DNA of 64,000 bases from Brachyspira alvinipulli ATCC 51933 (GTDB lineage Bacteria > Spirochaetota > Brachyspiria > Brachyspirales > Brachyspiraceae). A model generated the notes under the pieces. The model saw only the letters and a program-made list of their open reading frames with translations, had not been told where the DNA came from and ran no database searches. The stretch is taken from the NCBI RefSeq assembly GCF_000518245.1, contig NZ_KI912404.1:295897-359896 (forward strand), written 5' to 3'. The translations under genes and the position numbers were made by a program. This document shows, in pieces, positions 8,964 through 18,582 of this stretch (position 1 is the stretch's first letter; each line of letters opens with the position of its first letter).

Positions 8964-10571
8964 ATGGTTAGAAAAATTTTATTAATTATATCTGCTTTAA
9001 TTTATGTTTTTTTAATTTCATGTTCTTCAAACAGCAAAGAACGCAGTACAAAAGAATTATTTATTAATGCAGGAGAAGAACCTAAAACTATAGATCCGAC
9101 TATTTCCGGAAATGATTTTGTATATCCTAGACATGCATTTGAAACTTTAATTATTAAAGGCAAGGATGGAAGTTTGCAAGGCGGTGCTGCTGAAAGTTGG
9201 GATATATCTGCAGACGGACTTACATATACATTCCATTTAAGAACAAATGCTAAATGGTCTGACGGTCAGAATGTAACAGCAAATGATTTTGTTTATGCAC
9301 TTCAAAGAGGCGTAAATCCTAATAGCGGTGCTGAATATACATCATTTTTAGAATATGTAAAGAATGCATCTAAAATAATGGCTAGCGAACTTTCAGCAGA
9401 TCAGCTTGCTGTGAGAGCTATTGATGATAATACATTGGAAATTGTTTTAGAATCTCCTACTGGTTATTTTTTGGATATACTTACATATCCGATATTTGCT
9501 CCTGTTAGAAAAGATATTATAGAAAAATATGGAGATGAATGGTCATTAAATCCTGAAAGTTATATTGGTAATGGTGCTTTTATAATGACAGAGAGAAACC
9601 CTGATGAAAAGATAGTAATGATTAAAAATACTAACTATTGGAACAAAGACAGCATAGTACCTGATAAAATTACATTTGTTATGATGAAAGATCCTACTTT
9701 AGCATTGGCAGGTATAAAAGATGGTTCTTTAGATTTTTCTGTGAATATTGTAGAGCAGGATTTAGATAAATTAAAATCTGACGGAATAGTTTATATAGCC
9801 CCTTATTTTTCTACAGTTGCTTTCGGAATTAATGCTACTAATGAAGTATTGAAAGATGTTAGAATAAGAAAGGCGTTGTCTTTGGCAATAGACAGAAATT
9901 ATATAGTAGAAAATGTTGTACCTACTGCTAAAGGTCCTACAAGTGCTTGGGTACCTGTTGGTGCTTATGATGTAAAAGGGGACTTTAGAGAAAATGGAGG
10001 AGAATATATAGATTTATCAAAAGATGCTTATTCTAATAATGTAGAGATGGCTAAGCAATTAATGGCTGAGGCTGGATATACTAATGGAGAAGGTTTTCCT
10101 GTATTAGAATATAAAACTACTTCTGATTTAATTTATATACAGGTTGCTGAAGCTGTGCAGCAGATGTGGAAATCAGCTTTAGGAGTAGATTTGCAAATAT
10201 CTTCTATGGAATGGGCAGCCTATCAGCAAATGAGAAGTGAGAAGAATTATCAGCTTATAAGGACATTATGGATTGGAGATTACAGCGATCCTATGACATT
10301 CTTAGAAAATTACTTGAGTTACAGATCTCAAAATTCTTCAAGCTATAGTAATGCTCAGTTTGATAAATATATTGAAACAGCTAGAAATACTTCCGATCAA
10401 AACGTTAGAATGAATGCTATGCATGAGGCAGAAAAACTTTTAATTGCTGAAGATAATTTATTAATACCTATATACAATCCTTCAAATCCTTTATTAGTAA
10501 GTAAAAGATTAAAAGATTATGTATTAACACCATTACTAGAGTTTCAATTTCATTATGCATATTTAGAATAA
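8964..10571 (+). CDS. Oligopeptide ABC transporter substrate-binding lipoprotein (OppA/SBP_bac_5), copy 1
   Basis: Signal peptide with lipobox FLISC (Cys about residue 21), then a 535-residue class C binding protein. Family landmarks: EPKTIDPTISGND at the mature N terminus, AESWDISADGLTYTF, LRTNAKWSDG, NPESYIGNGAF, VRIRKALSLAIDRNYI and the C-terminal LIAEDNLLIPIYN region. It should capture peptides and pass them to an Opp/Dpp permease. No permease or ATPase gene is adjacent, so it probably shares a remote transporter. It has its own promoter and a terminator at 10586. It is the most divergent of the five copies (VYPRHAFETL where most others have HAFEGLT). Confidence 0.93.
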   Translation: MVRKILLIISALIYVFLISCSSNSKERSTKELFINAGEEPKTIDPTISGNDFVYPRHAFETLIIKGKDGSLQGGAAESWDISADGLTYTFHLRTNAKWSDGQNVTANDFVYALQRGVNPNSGAEYTSFLEYVKNASKIMASELSADQLAVRAIDDNTLEIVLESPTGYFLDILTYPIFAPVRKDIIEKYGDEWSLNPESYIGNGAFIMTERNPDEKIVMIKNTNYWNKDSIVPDKITFVMMKDPTLALAGIKDGSLDFSVNIVEQDLDKLKSDGIVYIAPYFSTVAFGINATNEVLKDVRIRKALSLAIDRNYIVENVVPTAKGPTSAWVPVGAYDVKGDFRENGGEYIDLSKDAYSNNVEMAKQLMAEAGYTNGEGFPVLEYKTTSDLIYIQVAEAVQQMWKSALGVDLQISSMEWAAYQQMRSEKNYQLIRTLWIGDYSDPMTFLENYLSYRSQNSSSYSNAQFDKYIETARNTSDQNVRMNAMHEAEKLLIAEDNLLIPIYNPSNPLLVSKRLKDYVLTPLLEFQFHYAYLE

Positions 10572-10585
10572 ACTATAAAAATGAT

Positions 10586-10620
10586 AAAGCCTCGTCAAAA
10601 TAAAACGAGGCTTTTTATTT
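10586..10620. terminator. Terminator between convergent oppA-like and corC-like genes
   Basis: Ten-bp stem AAAGCCTCGT/ACGAGGCTTT (10586-10595, 10605-10614), then TTATTTTTT. A-rich sequence on the other side allows use in both directions. Confidence 0.85.
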
Positions 10621-10624
10621 TTTA

Positions 10625-11446
10625 TTATTCTTCATCGTTATTTTCAGTATTTTCTTCTTTATTATCTTTTTTTAATTTTTCTATTCTTATTTTAGTAACA
10701 ATATTGCCGCTTTTTCCAACTACTGTAAATGAATAATCTTTATATTCTATAGCTTCATTTCTTTTAGGAAGTCTTCCCAAATATGAAAATAAAAAACCTC
10801 CTACAGTATCCGCTTCATCATCAGGTATAGGAGGAAGTATTTCATATTTATTAAAGTCATCTATCCTAGTTCTAGCATCAACCAAATAAGTTCCGTCATC
10901 ATTACTTTTTACCTCTTCGTCTTCTTCATCATATTCATCTCTTATATCACCAATTATTTGCTCTAAAACATCTTCCATAGATACTATTCCAGAAAATCCT
11001 CCATATTCATCTACTACCATAGCAATATGAATTTGCTTTTCTCTGAAATTTTTTAATAATTCCATTAATGATATTGATATTGGAACAAATAATGGTTTAT
11101 GAAGCATCTTTTTTAAGCTGAAATTTTTTTCATCTGTTTCTACTAAATCTTTGACATATAAAACACCTACTATATCATCTATTCCATCTTTATATACAGG
11201 TATTCTTGAATTTCTATCTTTATTAAAAGTTTTTATCACTTTATCATAAGAAGATTCTATTGGTATCATGCATACATCTACTCTAGGAACCATTATTTCT
11301 CTTACATTTTTAGATTTTAATGCTATTGTATTTGTAATTATTTCTCTTTCTGCCGCACTTAATGTTGATAGATTTACATATTCATTTTGATTTTTTTCAG
11401 GTTCTTTCTTTTTTATTATTTTAGACATTATTTTTTTTATAGGCAT
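10625..11446 (-). CDS. CBS-domain CorC/HlyC-family protein
   Basis: 273 residues. Two CBS domains: the first (about 50-110) opens with the family motif VREIMVPRVDV, the second (about 115-175) has MVVDEYGGFSGIVSMEDVLEQIIGDI. A CorC_HlyC domain follows (about 190-262, with FNKYEILP and DEADTVGGFLFSYLGRLP). The N-terminal membrane domain of the longer hemolysin-like paralogues is absent, matching the short CorC/YbeX type linked to Mg/Co efflux and, through its usual ybeY linkage, to ribosome biology. It is the last gene of the phoH-pgpH-ybeY-corC operon, six bases after ybeY. Confidence 0.9.
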   Translation of the reverse strand: MPIKKIMSKIIKKKEPEKNQNEYVNLSTLSAAEREIITNTIALKSKNVREIMVPRVDVCMIPIESSYDKVIKTFNKDRNSRIPVYKDGIDDIVGVLYVKDLVETDEKNFSLKKMLHKPLFVPISISLMELLKNFREKQIHIAMVVDEYGGFSGIVSMEDVLEQIIGDIRDEYDEEDEEVKSNDDGTYLVDARTRIDDFNKYEILPPIPDDEADTVGGFLFSYLGRLPKRNEAIEYKDYSFTVVGKSGNIVTKIRIEKLKKDNKEENTENNDEE

Positions 11447-11452
11447 TTTTTA

Positions 11453-11890
11453 TCATTCCCTTAATTTATTTTTGTATGACTTTATATATTTTATAACTTC
11501 ATAATATAATTCTTTCATTTTTTTATTATTTTCAATTAATGATTTTTTACTGTAATTATGATGTATGCCTTTTAGATGCAAAATAGAATGAATAATAAGC
11601 TTCAATATAGTTTTTTCTATTTTTTCTTCTTTATATCTTTCTTTTACCCATTCATAAGAAATAACTATATCGCCTCCTTCATTAATATCTCCCATAGGAA
11701 AAGTTAATACATCGGTTGCTTTATTTTTATTTCTAAAATTATTATTAAGCATTTTTATGTATTCATCATTGCAAAAAACCAAATTAACATCACCATCAAT
11801 ACCGGCTACTTTTGATGAGCAGTATAAAAAATATTTATAATATTTTAAATTTATATCATAATCAGTTTCATTAAATACATTGACTTTCAT
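11453..11890 (-). CDS. ybeY: Endoribonuclease YbeY (rRNA maturation and ribosome quality control)
   Basis: 145 residues, the usual YbeY length. The N-terminal half contains NKATDVLTFPMG, and the C-terminal half has the zinc motif HSILHLKGIHH, which supplies three His ligands; the usual G-Y-D-H is here G-I-H-H. YbeY is a metal-dependent RNase involved in 16S 3-prime end processing and 70S quality control. It sits between pgpH and corC, the conserved neighbourhood seen in many bacteria (phoH, pgpH, ybeY). Confidence 0.95.
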   Translation of the reverse strand: MKVNVFNETDYDINLKYYKYFLYCSSKVAGIDGDVNLVFCNDEYIKMLNNNFRNKNKATDVLTFPMGDINEGGDIVISYEWVKERYKEEKIEKTILKLIIHSILHLKGIHHNYSKKSLIENNKKMKELYYEVIKYIKSYKNKLRE

Positions 11891-11899
11891 AAATAGTTA

Positions 11900-14320
11900 T
11901 TATTTTTTTACAGTATCCTTAGTATTATTATATTTTAATTCTTCTTTTTCATTTTTATGCTTTATTGGAATTTTTTTAGCAATTTTTTCTTTTATTTTTT
12001 CTTCATCTTTTTTATTTTCTTTTACAGCTTGTTTTTTCTTTTCTTTATGTTCCTTGTTTTCTTTATTTTCTTTTATTTCTTTAGTTTCTTTCTCTTCTTT
12101 TTCATTTTTCTCGTTTTTTTCATCCGGCAATTCAGGATATTTTATTCTTTCATGTAGAGAAACTATTATTTTTTGGAATGATATTCTTTTTATAATTTCT
12201 ATATCTTTTAATGTTAATCCGCTGTCATTTAATTCCCCATGAGCTATCTTATCATCTACAATATGCTCTATCATCATTTCTAAATCTTCTCTTTTTGGAG
12301 AATCTAAACTTCTGCTTGCTGCTTCTATGGAGTCTAATATCATTAAAATAGCAGTGATTTTAGACTGCGGGCGAGGACCTGGATATGTAAATAAATTTAT
12401 ATCAACTTCAGGATTTTCTTTTAGTGCTTCCACATAAAAATATTTTATCAAAGTTGTACCATGATGCTCTTTAATAGCTGCAATAACTTCTTTAGGCAGT
12501 CTATATTTTTTTGCTATTTCCACACCTAAACGAATATGTGCTTTTACTATTGAAGCAGATAATGTAGGTTTTAGTTTTTTATGTCTATTGTCATTTACAT
12601 TTGAATTTTCGATATAATATAATGGATTTTCCATTTTTCCTATATCATGGTAATATGCTGATACGCATGCAAGTCTTGCATCTTCTCCTATTTCTTCCGC
12701 TATAGTTTCAACTAGATTTGCCATACTAATAGAATGGTGATAAGTACCAGGAGCATTCATTTGTAATTGTCTTAAAAGCGGATTATTTAAGTCTGCTAAC
12801 TCCTGAAGTCTGAATATAGTTGCTGTTTCAAGCATGTATTCACATATAGGTAAAAATATCATAACTAATATTGCCTGAGTAAATCCGCTTGCAAATGCTA
12901 ATACAAAAGTTAAATAATTTATATTTACATTGCTGTCTAAAAGCATTCCTATTAAAGACATTACACTCAAATATATTCCTATATAAAATCCTATCCATAA
13001 AACAGCATTTCTGCTATTAATTTTTTTAGATAGTATTGATACACATATAGATATTATAAATAGAGCAGATGTTTCAAATATATTTGCTTGAGCAACATTT
13101 GCAGCTAATATAGTTATACATAATGTTATTAAAGAAGATATTCCTTTTCTTGCTCCAAGTAACGAATTAATCATTGCAAACATAGGTATAAATGTATATA
13201 TATAGAATGGTATATAATTATGTATTCTATATGATATATGATTATGAAATAAATATGTTATAGATAAAATTAATACATATTCTATAGAGAATAATATATA
13301 ATTTTTTAAATGTATATAAAAAGGAATTTTATATTTAAAAATAATACATCCAAGTGATATAAATATTAGAAGTATAAATAAAGCCTGACCCAATAGTATA
13401 TATATATTGTAGCTTTCAAAATTGTTTCCAAATAGAGATCTTATAAGTTCATATTTATCTTCTGTCACTTTTTCTCCTACTTTTAAAATAGGAAATCCTT
13501 TTTTAATTGTATTGTATACTGGCTGTATTGAAGATGAAACTTCATCCATTTTTTTTTTAGTTTTTGTAGAATTGTATATTAAATTATCTCTTAAAAATGC
13601 ATTAATTATAGAAGATATAGTATTTATATGGTTAATATTAAGATTTCTATATTTAGAACCTACTATGGAAGGCAATTCCATTCTTAAATCTTCTAAAAAG
13701 AACACTCTATTTTTTGGAAGTACTCTTTCTTCTACTATATAATTATCAAAACTATATAAAAATATTCCATTATCTAATATTAAGCTTAATGTATCAGAAT
13801 TCAAATTTTCTCTGGATATTATTCCTATATCAAATAGTTCTTTTATTGTTTCTATAACTTTATTTTCATATCCTATATTAAGATCATTAATTGCAGCATT
13901 TGAGAATACAGATTTATTTATAGGTTCATTATATTTAGCTAAAAATTCATTGTACATATCTTCTATTGGAACATTATTATCATGAGATATTCTAATAAAA
14001 GAAAACATATTGCTTATCTTAGATATAGTTTCATATTCTATATTCTTAGGCATATCAAAGATAGGTGTTACAGCTGATTTAGCATAATATATTATTTTTT
14101 CTGTTTCTGCTTTATTTTCATATCTTACATTACGTTTTATTATTAAAGGTTCAGTAACTATATTTCCAACAGGAGGTATATTTGCTTTTTGCATATAGTT
14201 TGGAAAAACCAAAAATAATGTAAATGCATACATTAATACAGCTATTGTTGCCTGCAAAATTCTTTCTATATTTGGTGTTTTATTTATAACAGATTTCATT
14301 ATTTTTTTATTTGTATTCAT
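11900..14320 (-). CDS. pgpH: 7TM-HD cyclic-di-AMP phosphodiesterase, PgpH/YqfF family
   Basis: About 806 residues. Order: one N-terminal helix, an extracytoplasmic 7TMR-HD region (about 45-310), a seven-helix membrane block (about 315-500), then a cytoplasmic HD domain with HHSISMANLVE and CVSAYYHDIGKME (the HD metal pair) and further HIRLGVEIAKK and IKEHHGTTL motifs. PgpH hydrolyses c-di-AMP. I prefer the ATG at 14320 (MNTNKK) because AAGGG precedes it by ten bases; an ATG 30 bases upstream would overlap phoH. The last 70 or so residues are an unusual Lys/Glu-only low-complexity tail. It follows phoH by 13 bases and precedes ybeY by nine. Confidence 0.92.
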   Translation of the reverse strand: MNTNKKIMKSVINKTPNIERILQATIAVLMYAFTLFLVFPNYMQKANIPPVGNIVTEPLIIKRNVRYENKAETEKIIYYAKSAVTPIFDMPKNIEYETISKISNMFSFIRISHDNNVPIEDMYNEFLAKYNEPINKSVFSNAAINDLNIGYENKVIETIKELFDIGIISRENLNSDTLSLILDNGIFLYSFDNYIVEERVLPKNRVFFLEDLRMELPSIVGSKYRNLNINHINTISSIINAFLRDNLIYNSTKTKKKMDEVSSSIQPVYNTIKKGFPILKVGEKVTEDKYELIRSLFGNNFESYNIYILLGQALFILLIFISLGCIIFKYKIPFYIHLKNYILFSIEYVLILSITYLFHNHISYRIHNYIPFYIYTFIPMFAMINSLLGARKGISSLITLCITILAANVAQANIFETSALFIISICVSILSKKINSRNAVLWIGFYIGIYLSVMSLIGMLLDSNVNINYLTFVLAFASGFTQAILVMIFLPICEYMLETATIFRLQELADLNNPLLRQLQMNAPGTYHHSISMANLVETIAEEIGEDARLACVSAYYHDIGKMENPLYYIENSNVNDNRHKKLKPTLSASIVKAHIRLGVEIAKKYRLPKEVIAAIKEHHGTTLIKYFYVEALKENPEVDINLFTYPGPRPQSKITAILMILDSIEAASRSLDSPKREDLEMMIEHIVDDKIAHGELNDSGLTLKDIEIIKRISFQKIIVSLHERIKYPELPDEKNEKNEKEEKETKEIKENKENKEHKEKKKQAVKENKKDEEKIKEKIAKKIPIKHKNEKEELKYNNTKDTVKK

Positions 14321-14333
14321 AATAAAAATACCC

Positions 14334-15284
14334 TTAATTATTATTTTCATAAGCTTCTAATATTTTAGAAACTAAATAATGTCTTATAACATCTTTTTTT
14401 TCAAAATGATGGAAACCGATACCTTTGATATTAGTTAATATTTTTAAGGCATGTTTAAGTCCTGATTCTACATCTTTAGGTAAATCGCTTTGTGAAATAT
14501 CTCCGGTAATAATTGCTTTTGATTTTTCCCCAATTCTGCTTAAGAACATTTTCATTTGTGATATAGTAGTATTTTGTGCTTCATCAAGAATTATGAAAGA
14601 CTTGCTTAAAGTTCGTCCTCTCATATATGCAAGCGGTGCAACTTCTATTTTTCCTTCTTCTGTATATCTTGATATCATATCATTGGATAAAAGGCTGTAT
14701 AAAGAATCATAAATCGGACGCATATACGGAGAAATTTTTTCTTTAAAATCTCCAGGCAAATAACCTAAACTTTCTCCAGCTTCTACAACAGGTCTTGTTA
14801 TGATTATTCTTTCTATTTTTCCTTCGGCCAATAAATTTATAGCATAAGCAACAGAAAGAAAAGTTTTACCAGTTCCAGCAGCCCCAGTGGAAAATACTAT
14901 ATCATTTCTCTGCATTTTATATAGATATTCTCCCTGCGATATAGTTTTCATTTCTATATTTCTGCCTAGATAAGGCAATTTTATACGCATTGAGATTAAT
15001 TGATTTTCTTTATCTTTATGTATATTATCTGCTATACTTGCTACTTTTTGCTCTGTTATTTCTGCAGATGAATTATATAAGTCTTTTAGAGTATATAAAA
15101 CTTTTAAAGTATCTTCTATTTTATTTGAATCGCCTTCTATAGTTAATTCATTTCCTTTGGGGAATATTGAAACATTAAATTTTTCCTCTAATATTTCAAG
15201 ATTTTTATCATTAATACCGCATATTGAAATAAAAGACTCATTATCTTTAAATTTAACTTTGTTATCTAAAATTTTTTTATTAAT
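14334..15284 (-). CDS. phoH: PhoH-family ATPase, probable noncanonical ATT start
   Basis: The ATPase core has Walker A GAAGTGKT, then RPVVEAGE, LGYLPGD, SFIILDEAQN (Walker B) and ITGDISQSDLP, typical of PhoH/YbeZ, an RNA-linked NTPase that works with YbeY. The first ATG (at 14990) would give only 218 residues. The reading frame stays open upstream to about 15290, and that stretch encodes the usual PhoH N-terminal domain (FISICGINDKNLEILEEKF, then a LTIEGD strand). It contains no ATG, GTG or TTG. The best start is ATT at 15284, ten bases after AGAGG (15295-15299), giving about 316 residues, the normal family length. A one-base error near 15290 is the alternative. Confidence 0.8.
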   Translation of the reverse strand: MNKKILDNKVKFKDNESFISICGINDKNLEILEEKFNVSIFPKGNELTIEGDSNKIEDTLKVLYTLKDLYNSSAEITEQKVASIADNIHKDKENQLISMRIKLPYLGRNIEMKTISQGEYLYKMQRNDIVFSTGAAGTGKTFLSVAYAINLLAEGKIERIIITRPVVEAGESLGYLPGDFKEKISPYMRPIYDSLYSLLSNDMISRYTEEGKIEVAPLAYMRGRTLSKSFIILDEAQNTTISQMKMFLSRIGEKSKAIITGDISQSDLPKDVESGLKHALKILTNIKGIGFHHFEKKDVIRHYLVSKILEAYENNN

Positions 15285-15458
15285 TTTATTTCATCCTCTT
15301 TAATATTAAGTATAAATTTTATATCTATAATAGTATACAAAATTATATGTATTGTCAATATATACAAGAAAAAATATAATATTTTTAATAATTAAATTTT
15401 ATTATGAAATTTTTGATATTTTTTCAAATAGTATTACTGTTAAAATGTGTAAATATTA

Positions 15459-15486
15459 TTGACAGTGATTATTTGTATTATATAAT
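15459..15486 (+). promoter_or_regulatory. Consensus promoter of the peptide-binding gene at 15518
   Basis: TTGACA (15459-15464), 16-base spacer, TATAAT (15481-15486): both hexamers perfect. It lies downstream of an in-frame ATG at 15404 and so supports the later start at 15518. Confidence 0.85.
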
Positions 15487-15517
15487 AGCAATAACTATAA
15501 TAATTGGAGTATACAAA

Positions 15518-17125
15518 ATGAATAAGCGTATATTTATACTATTTTTTATAGTAATGTCATTTATTATCATATCTTGTGGCGGAAGCAGCAGCAAAGATAA
15601 TAAAAATGTTATTACTATAAATGCAGGACCTCAGCCTAAGACAATAGATCCTAGCTTAAATACAGCTTTAGATGCATGTTATTATGTAATGCATGCATTT
15701 GAAGGTTTGACTACAAAATCTAAAGATGGGAAAATAGTAGGAGGTGCGGCAGAAAGCTGGGAAGAGTTTGATAATGGAGCCAGATATATATTCCATTTAA
15801 GAACAAATGCTAAATGGTCTGACGGCAAACCTGTAGTTGCTGAGGATTTTGTTTACAGCTGGCAGAGAGTTGTAGATCCTGCTGTTGGAAGTCAGTATAG
15901 TTTTCAGCATGAACCTGTAAAGAATGCTAAGGCAATAACAGCAGGAGAAATGCCTGTTGATTCTTTAGGTATTAAAGCTATTGATGATTATACATTAGAA
16001 GTAACTTTAGAGGCACCTACAGCTTATTTTTTAGATTTGGTTGCTTTTCCTACATTTTATCCTGTAAGAAAAGATATAGTTGATCAATATGGAGACAGCT
16101 GGAGTTTGAAAGCTGAAACTTATATAGGTAATGGTCCATTTGTTACAACTGAAATTAATCAGGATGAAAGCATTATAATGGTAAAGAATACAAATTATTG
16201 GAATGCTGCTGAAGTTGTTCCAGAACAGTTAAAATTTGTTCTTATGCAAAATGAAACAGCTTCTGTTGCAGGAATAAAAGAAGGTTCTATAGATTTTTCT
16301 AAAATATTGCCTACACAAGATATTCCTACTTTAAAAGAAGAAGGATTATTGCAAATTAAACCTATGCTTGCATCATATTTCTATTGTTTCAATACTACAA
16401 ATGAAGTATTAAAAGATGTTAGAGTTCGTAAGGCTTTAGCTTTAGCAATAGATAGAAATTATATAGTGGAACAGGTTACTAAAGGCGGAGAAACTCCTGC
16501 TAATGCTTTTGTACCTTATGGTGTAAATGATGCTGAAGGAAGTTTTAGAGAGAACGGCGGCGGATTTTTTGATATAAGTCCTGAAAATTATCAAAAAAAT
16601 GTAGAAGAAGCTAAAAAATTAATGGCAGAAGCCGGATATCCTGATGGAAAAGGTTTCCCTGTTTTTGAGTTTAAAGCAGATCCAGGATTCCATATTTCTA
16701 TATTTGAAGCAGTACAGCAGATGTGGAAAGAACATTTAGGAATAGATACTAAAATAGTTCAAGAAGAATGGGCTGTATTTTTGCAGACAAGATATGATAA
16801 AAATTTAACTATGTGCCGCGGAGGATGGTTTGGTGATTTTAATGATCCTGTAAACTTCTTAGCTTTATATACAAGTTATTCTCCAAATAATTATAGTTCT
16901 TATAGTAATGCTCAGTATGATGCTTATATTCAAACAGCTTTGACTACAGGCGATCAAAAAGTGAGAATGGAAGCTATGCATAAAGCAGAAGAACTTCTTG
17001 TGAATAGTTTTGCTGTAGTTCCTATGTATTTTTATACAGAGCCATTGCTAGTTTCACCTAAACTAAAAGATGTTTATTATGATGCTTTATCTATGCATAA
17101 ATTTACTTATGCTTATAAAGAATAA
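15518..17125 (+). CDS. Oligopeptide ABC transporter substrate-binding lipoprotein (OppA/SBP_bac_5), copy 2
   Basis: The start at 15518 is chosen over an in-frame ATG at 15404 because GGAG (15506-15509) precedes it and a perfect promoter lies between the two. From there a signal peptide ends in IIISC, followed by GGSSSK. The mature protein (535 codons in total) has all SBP_bac_5 landmarks: PQPKTIDPSLN, AESWEEFDNG, HLRTNAKWSDGKPV, YIGNGPFVTTE, VRVRKALALAIDRNYIV and the late EELLVNSFAVVPMY segment. It should bind extracytoplasmic peptides for an Opp-type transporter encoded elsewhere. A hairpin terminator follows at 17157. Confidence 0.94.
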   Translation: MNKRIFILFFIVMSFIIISCGGSSSKDNKNVITINAGPQPKTIDPSLNTALDACYYVMHAFEGLTTKSKDGKIVGGAAESWEEFDNGARYIFHLRTNAKWSDGKPVVAEDFVYSWQRVVDPAVGSQYSFQHEPVKNAKAITAGEMPVDSLGIKAIDDYTLEVTLEAPTAYFLDLVAFPTFYPVRKDIVDQYGDSWSLKAETYIGNGPFVTTEINQDESIIMVKNTNYWNAAEVVPEQLKFVLMQNETASVAGIKEGSIDFSKILPTQDIPTLKEEGLLQIKPMLASYFYCFNTTNEVLKDVRVRKALALAIDRNYIVEQVTKGGETPANAFVPYGVNDAEGSFRENGGGFFDISPENYQKNVEEAKKLMAEAGYPDGKGFPVFEFKADPGFHISIFEAVQQMWKEHLGIDTKIVQEEWAVFLQTRYDKNLTMCRGGWFGDFNDPVNFLALYTSYSPNNYSSYSNAQYDAYIQTALTTGDQKVRMEAMHKAEELLVNSFAVVPMYFYTEPLLVSPKLKDVYYDALSMHKFTYAYKE

Positions 17126-17156
17126 TTAAACAGATTTTTATTATAATACGTAATAG

Positions 17157-17192
17157 AGAGCATTGATTATTATATAATCTTTGCTCTTTTTT
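17157..17192 (+). terminator. Terminator after peptide-binding protein copy 2
   Basis: AGAGCA (17157-17162) pairs with TGCTCT (17182-17187); a GATTAT/ATAATC inner stem extends it, and TTTTTT follows. Confidence 0.7.
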
Positions 17193-17350
17193 ATTGAAAA
17201 TTAAATAATTTTATATTTTTATGATTTGTATATGTAAAAATAAAAAATAAAAAAATTATAAAAATATATAGACTATTTTTTTTATTTATAGTAGTATATA
17301 ATTGTTTAATTATAAAGTTCAATTAAGGATATTATTAAAATTATACTATT

Positions 17351-18541
17351 ATGAGAATCTTGCTTGCAATAACTAGTTCTATATCCGCATATAAAACTCC
17401 AATGTTAGTCAGTATGTTAAAGAAACAAGGACATGAAGTTATTTGTGCTGTTACAAAAAATGCTGAGAATATGGTTGGGGTAAAGGCTTTAGAAACTATG
17501 AGTGGCAATCATGTCATAACAGACTTATGGAAAGATGATGATGTTCTTGTACATATAAATATAAATAAAAAAACAGATATTATGCTTATAGCACCGGCAG
17601 ATGCCAATATGATAGGTAAAATAGCTAATGGTATATGCGATGATAGTATTAGCACTATAGCTTTAGCATATACAAATAAAAAATATTTTGCTCCTGCTAT
17701 GAATCCGTATATGTGGCTTAATAAAGCGACACAAAAAAATGTAAAATATATGATAGAAGATTTAGGGTATGAATTGATAGAACCTGAAAAAGGAAGTATG
17801 GCATGCAAGGATGACGGAGTAGGGAGACTAGCAAATATAGAAACAATAATAAAAAAGATAACAAATACTTCTAATGAATATGATAATATAAGATTTACAA
17901 TAACTTCCGGTGCTACTAAAGAATGGATAGATCCTATAAGATATATAACTAACAATTCAAGTGGTAAAATGGGAGCTTCTTTATATGAAGAGATATATAT
18001 GCATGGGGGAGTATCTACATATATAGAGGGTGAAGTAGATAATTATTTATCGGTATCATCTAAAGATAAAAAAATAAAAGTTGAAACTACAAAAGATTTG
18101 CAAGACAATGTATTAAATGAACTTCCTAATACAGATATACTTCTTATGGCAGCAGCTCCTTTGGATTTCAGACCATCTGCAGTTTATGATAAAAAAGTAA
18201 AAAAACAAAATATCAATAATATAGAATTAATTGCTAATGATGATATACTTGCATCTACTATTGATAAAAAAAGAAAAAATACATTAATAGTTTCTTTTGC
18301 TGCTGAAACTGCAGAAAATGAAGAGGAGTTAAAAAATTATGCTGTTGATAAGATGAATAGAAAGGGTGCTGATATGATAGTTGCCAATAATATAAATGAT
18401 GCTATAGGGAAGGATACAAATAAAATAACTATTATTTTTAAAGACGGAAGATGTAAAAACTTTCCTGTTTTAAGTAAAAAAGAATGTGCAAAAGAGATAG
18501 TAAGTATTGCTGTTGATGAATGGAAGAAAAAACAGCTATAA
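17351..18541 (+). CDS. coaBC: Bifunctional phosphopantothenoylcysteine decarboxylase / phosphopantothenate-cysteine ligase
   Basis: Coenzyme A pathway enzyme of 396 residues. The N-terminal flavoprotein half (CoaC, about 1-175) has ITSSISAYK at the FMN-binding start, APAMNPYMW (substrate motif P-x-M-N-x-x-M-W) and MACKDDGVGRL, whose Cys is the catalytic residue of the decarboxylation loop. The C-terminal half (CoaB, about 180-395) begins with ITSGATKEWIDPIRYITN, continues NSSGKMG and AAAPLDFRP, and keeps the KKQ lysine region used in the ligase step. An AAGGA lies about 20 bases upstream of the ATG, too far for a typical ribosome-binding site. A separate ABC transporter pair follows 41 bases later. 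Confidence 0.95.
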   Translation: MRILLAITSSISAYKTPMLVSMLKKQGHEVICAVTKNAENMVGVKALETMSGNHVITDLWKDDDVLVHININKKTDIMLIAPADANMIGKIANGICDDSISTIALAYTNKKYFAPAMNPYMWLNKATQKNVKYMIEDLGYELIEPEKGSMACKDDGVGRLANIETIIKKITNTSNEYDNIRFTITSGATKEWIDPIRYITNNSSGKMGASLYEEIYMHGGVSTYIEGEVDNYLSVSSKDKKIKVETTKDLQDNVLNELPNTDILLMAAAPLDFRPSAVYDKKVKKQNINNIELIANDDILASTIDKKRKNTLIVSFAAETAENEEELKNYAVDKMNRKGADMIVANNINDAIGKDTNKITIIFKDGRCKNFPVLSKKECAKEIVSIAVDEWKKKQL

Positions 18542-18582
18542 TATATAGTATAAAAAAGAATTTTTAATGGCGGGTTTGATTG

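Noticed and set aside
11880-12242. Phe/Ser-rich plus-strand frames opposite the pgpH tail
   Set aside because: They are the complement of a Lys/Glu repeat; the composition is a mirror of the real minus-strand gene.
15404-15517. Upstream ATG that would lengthen peptide-binding protein copy 2 by 38 residues
   Set aside because: A perfect promoter (15459-15486) lies downstream of it, and the signal peptide and ribosome-binding site fit the ATG at 15518.
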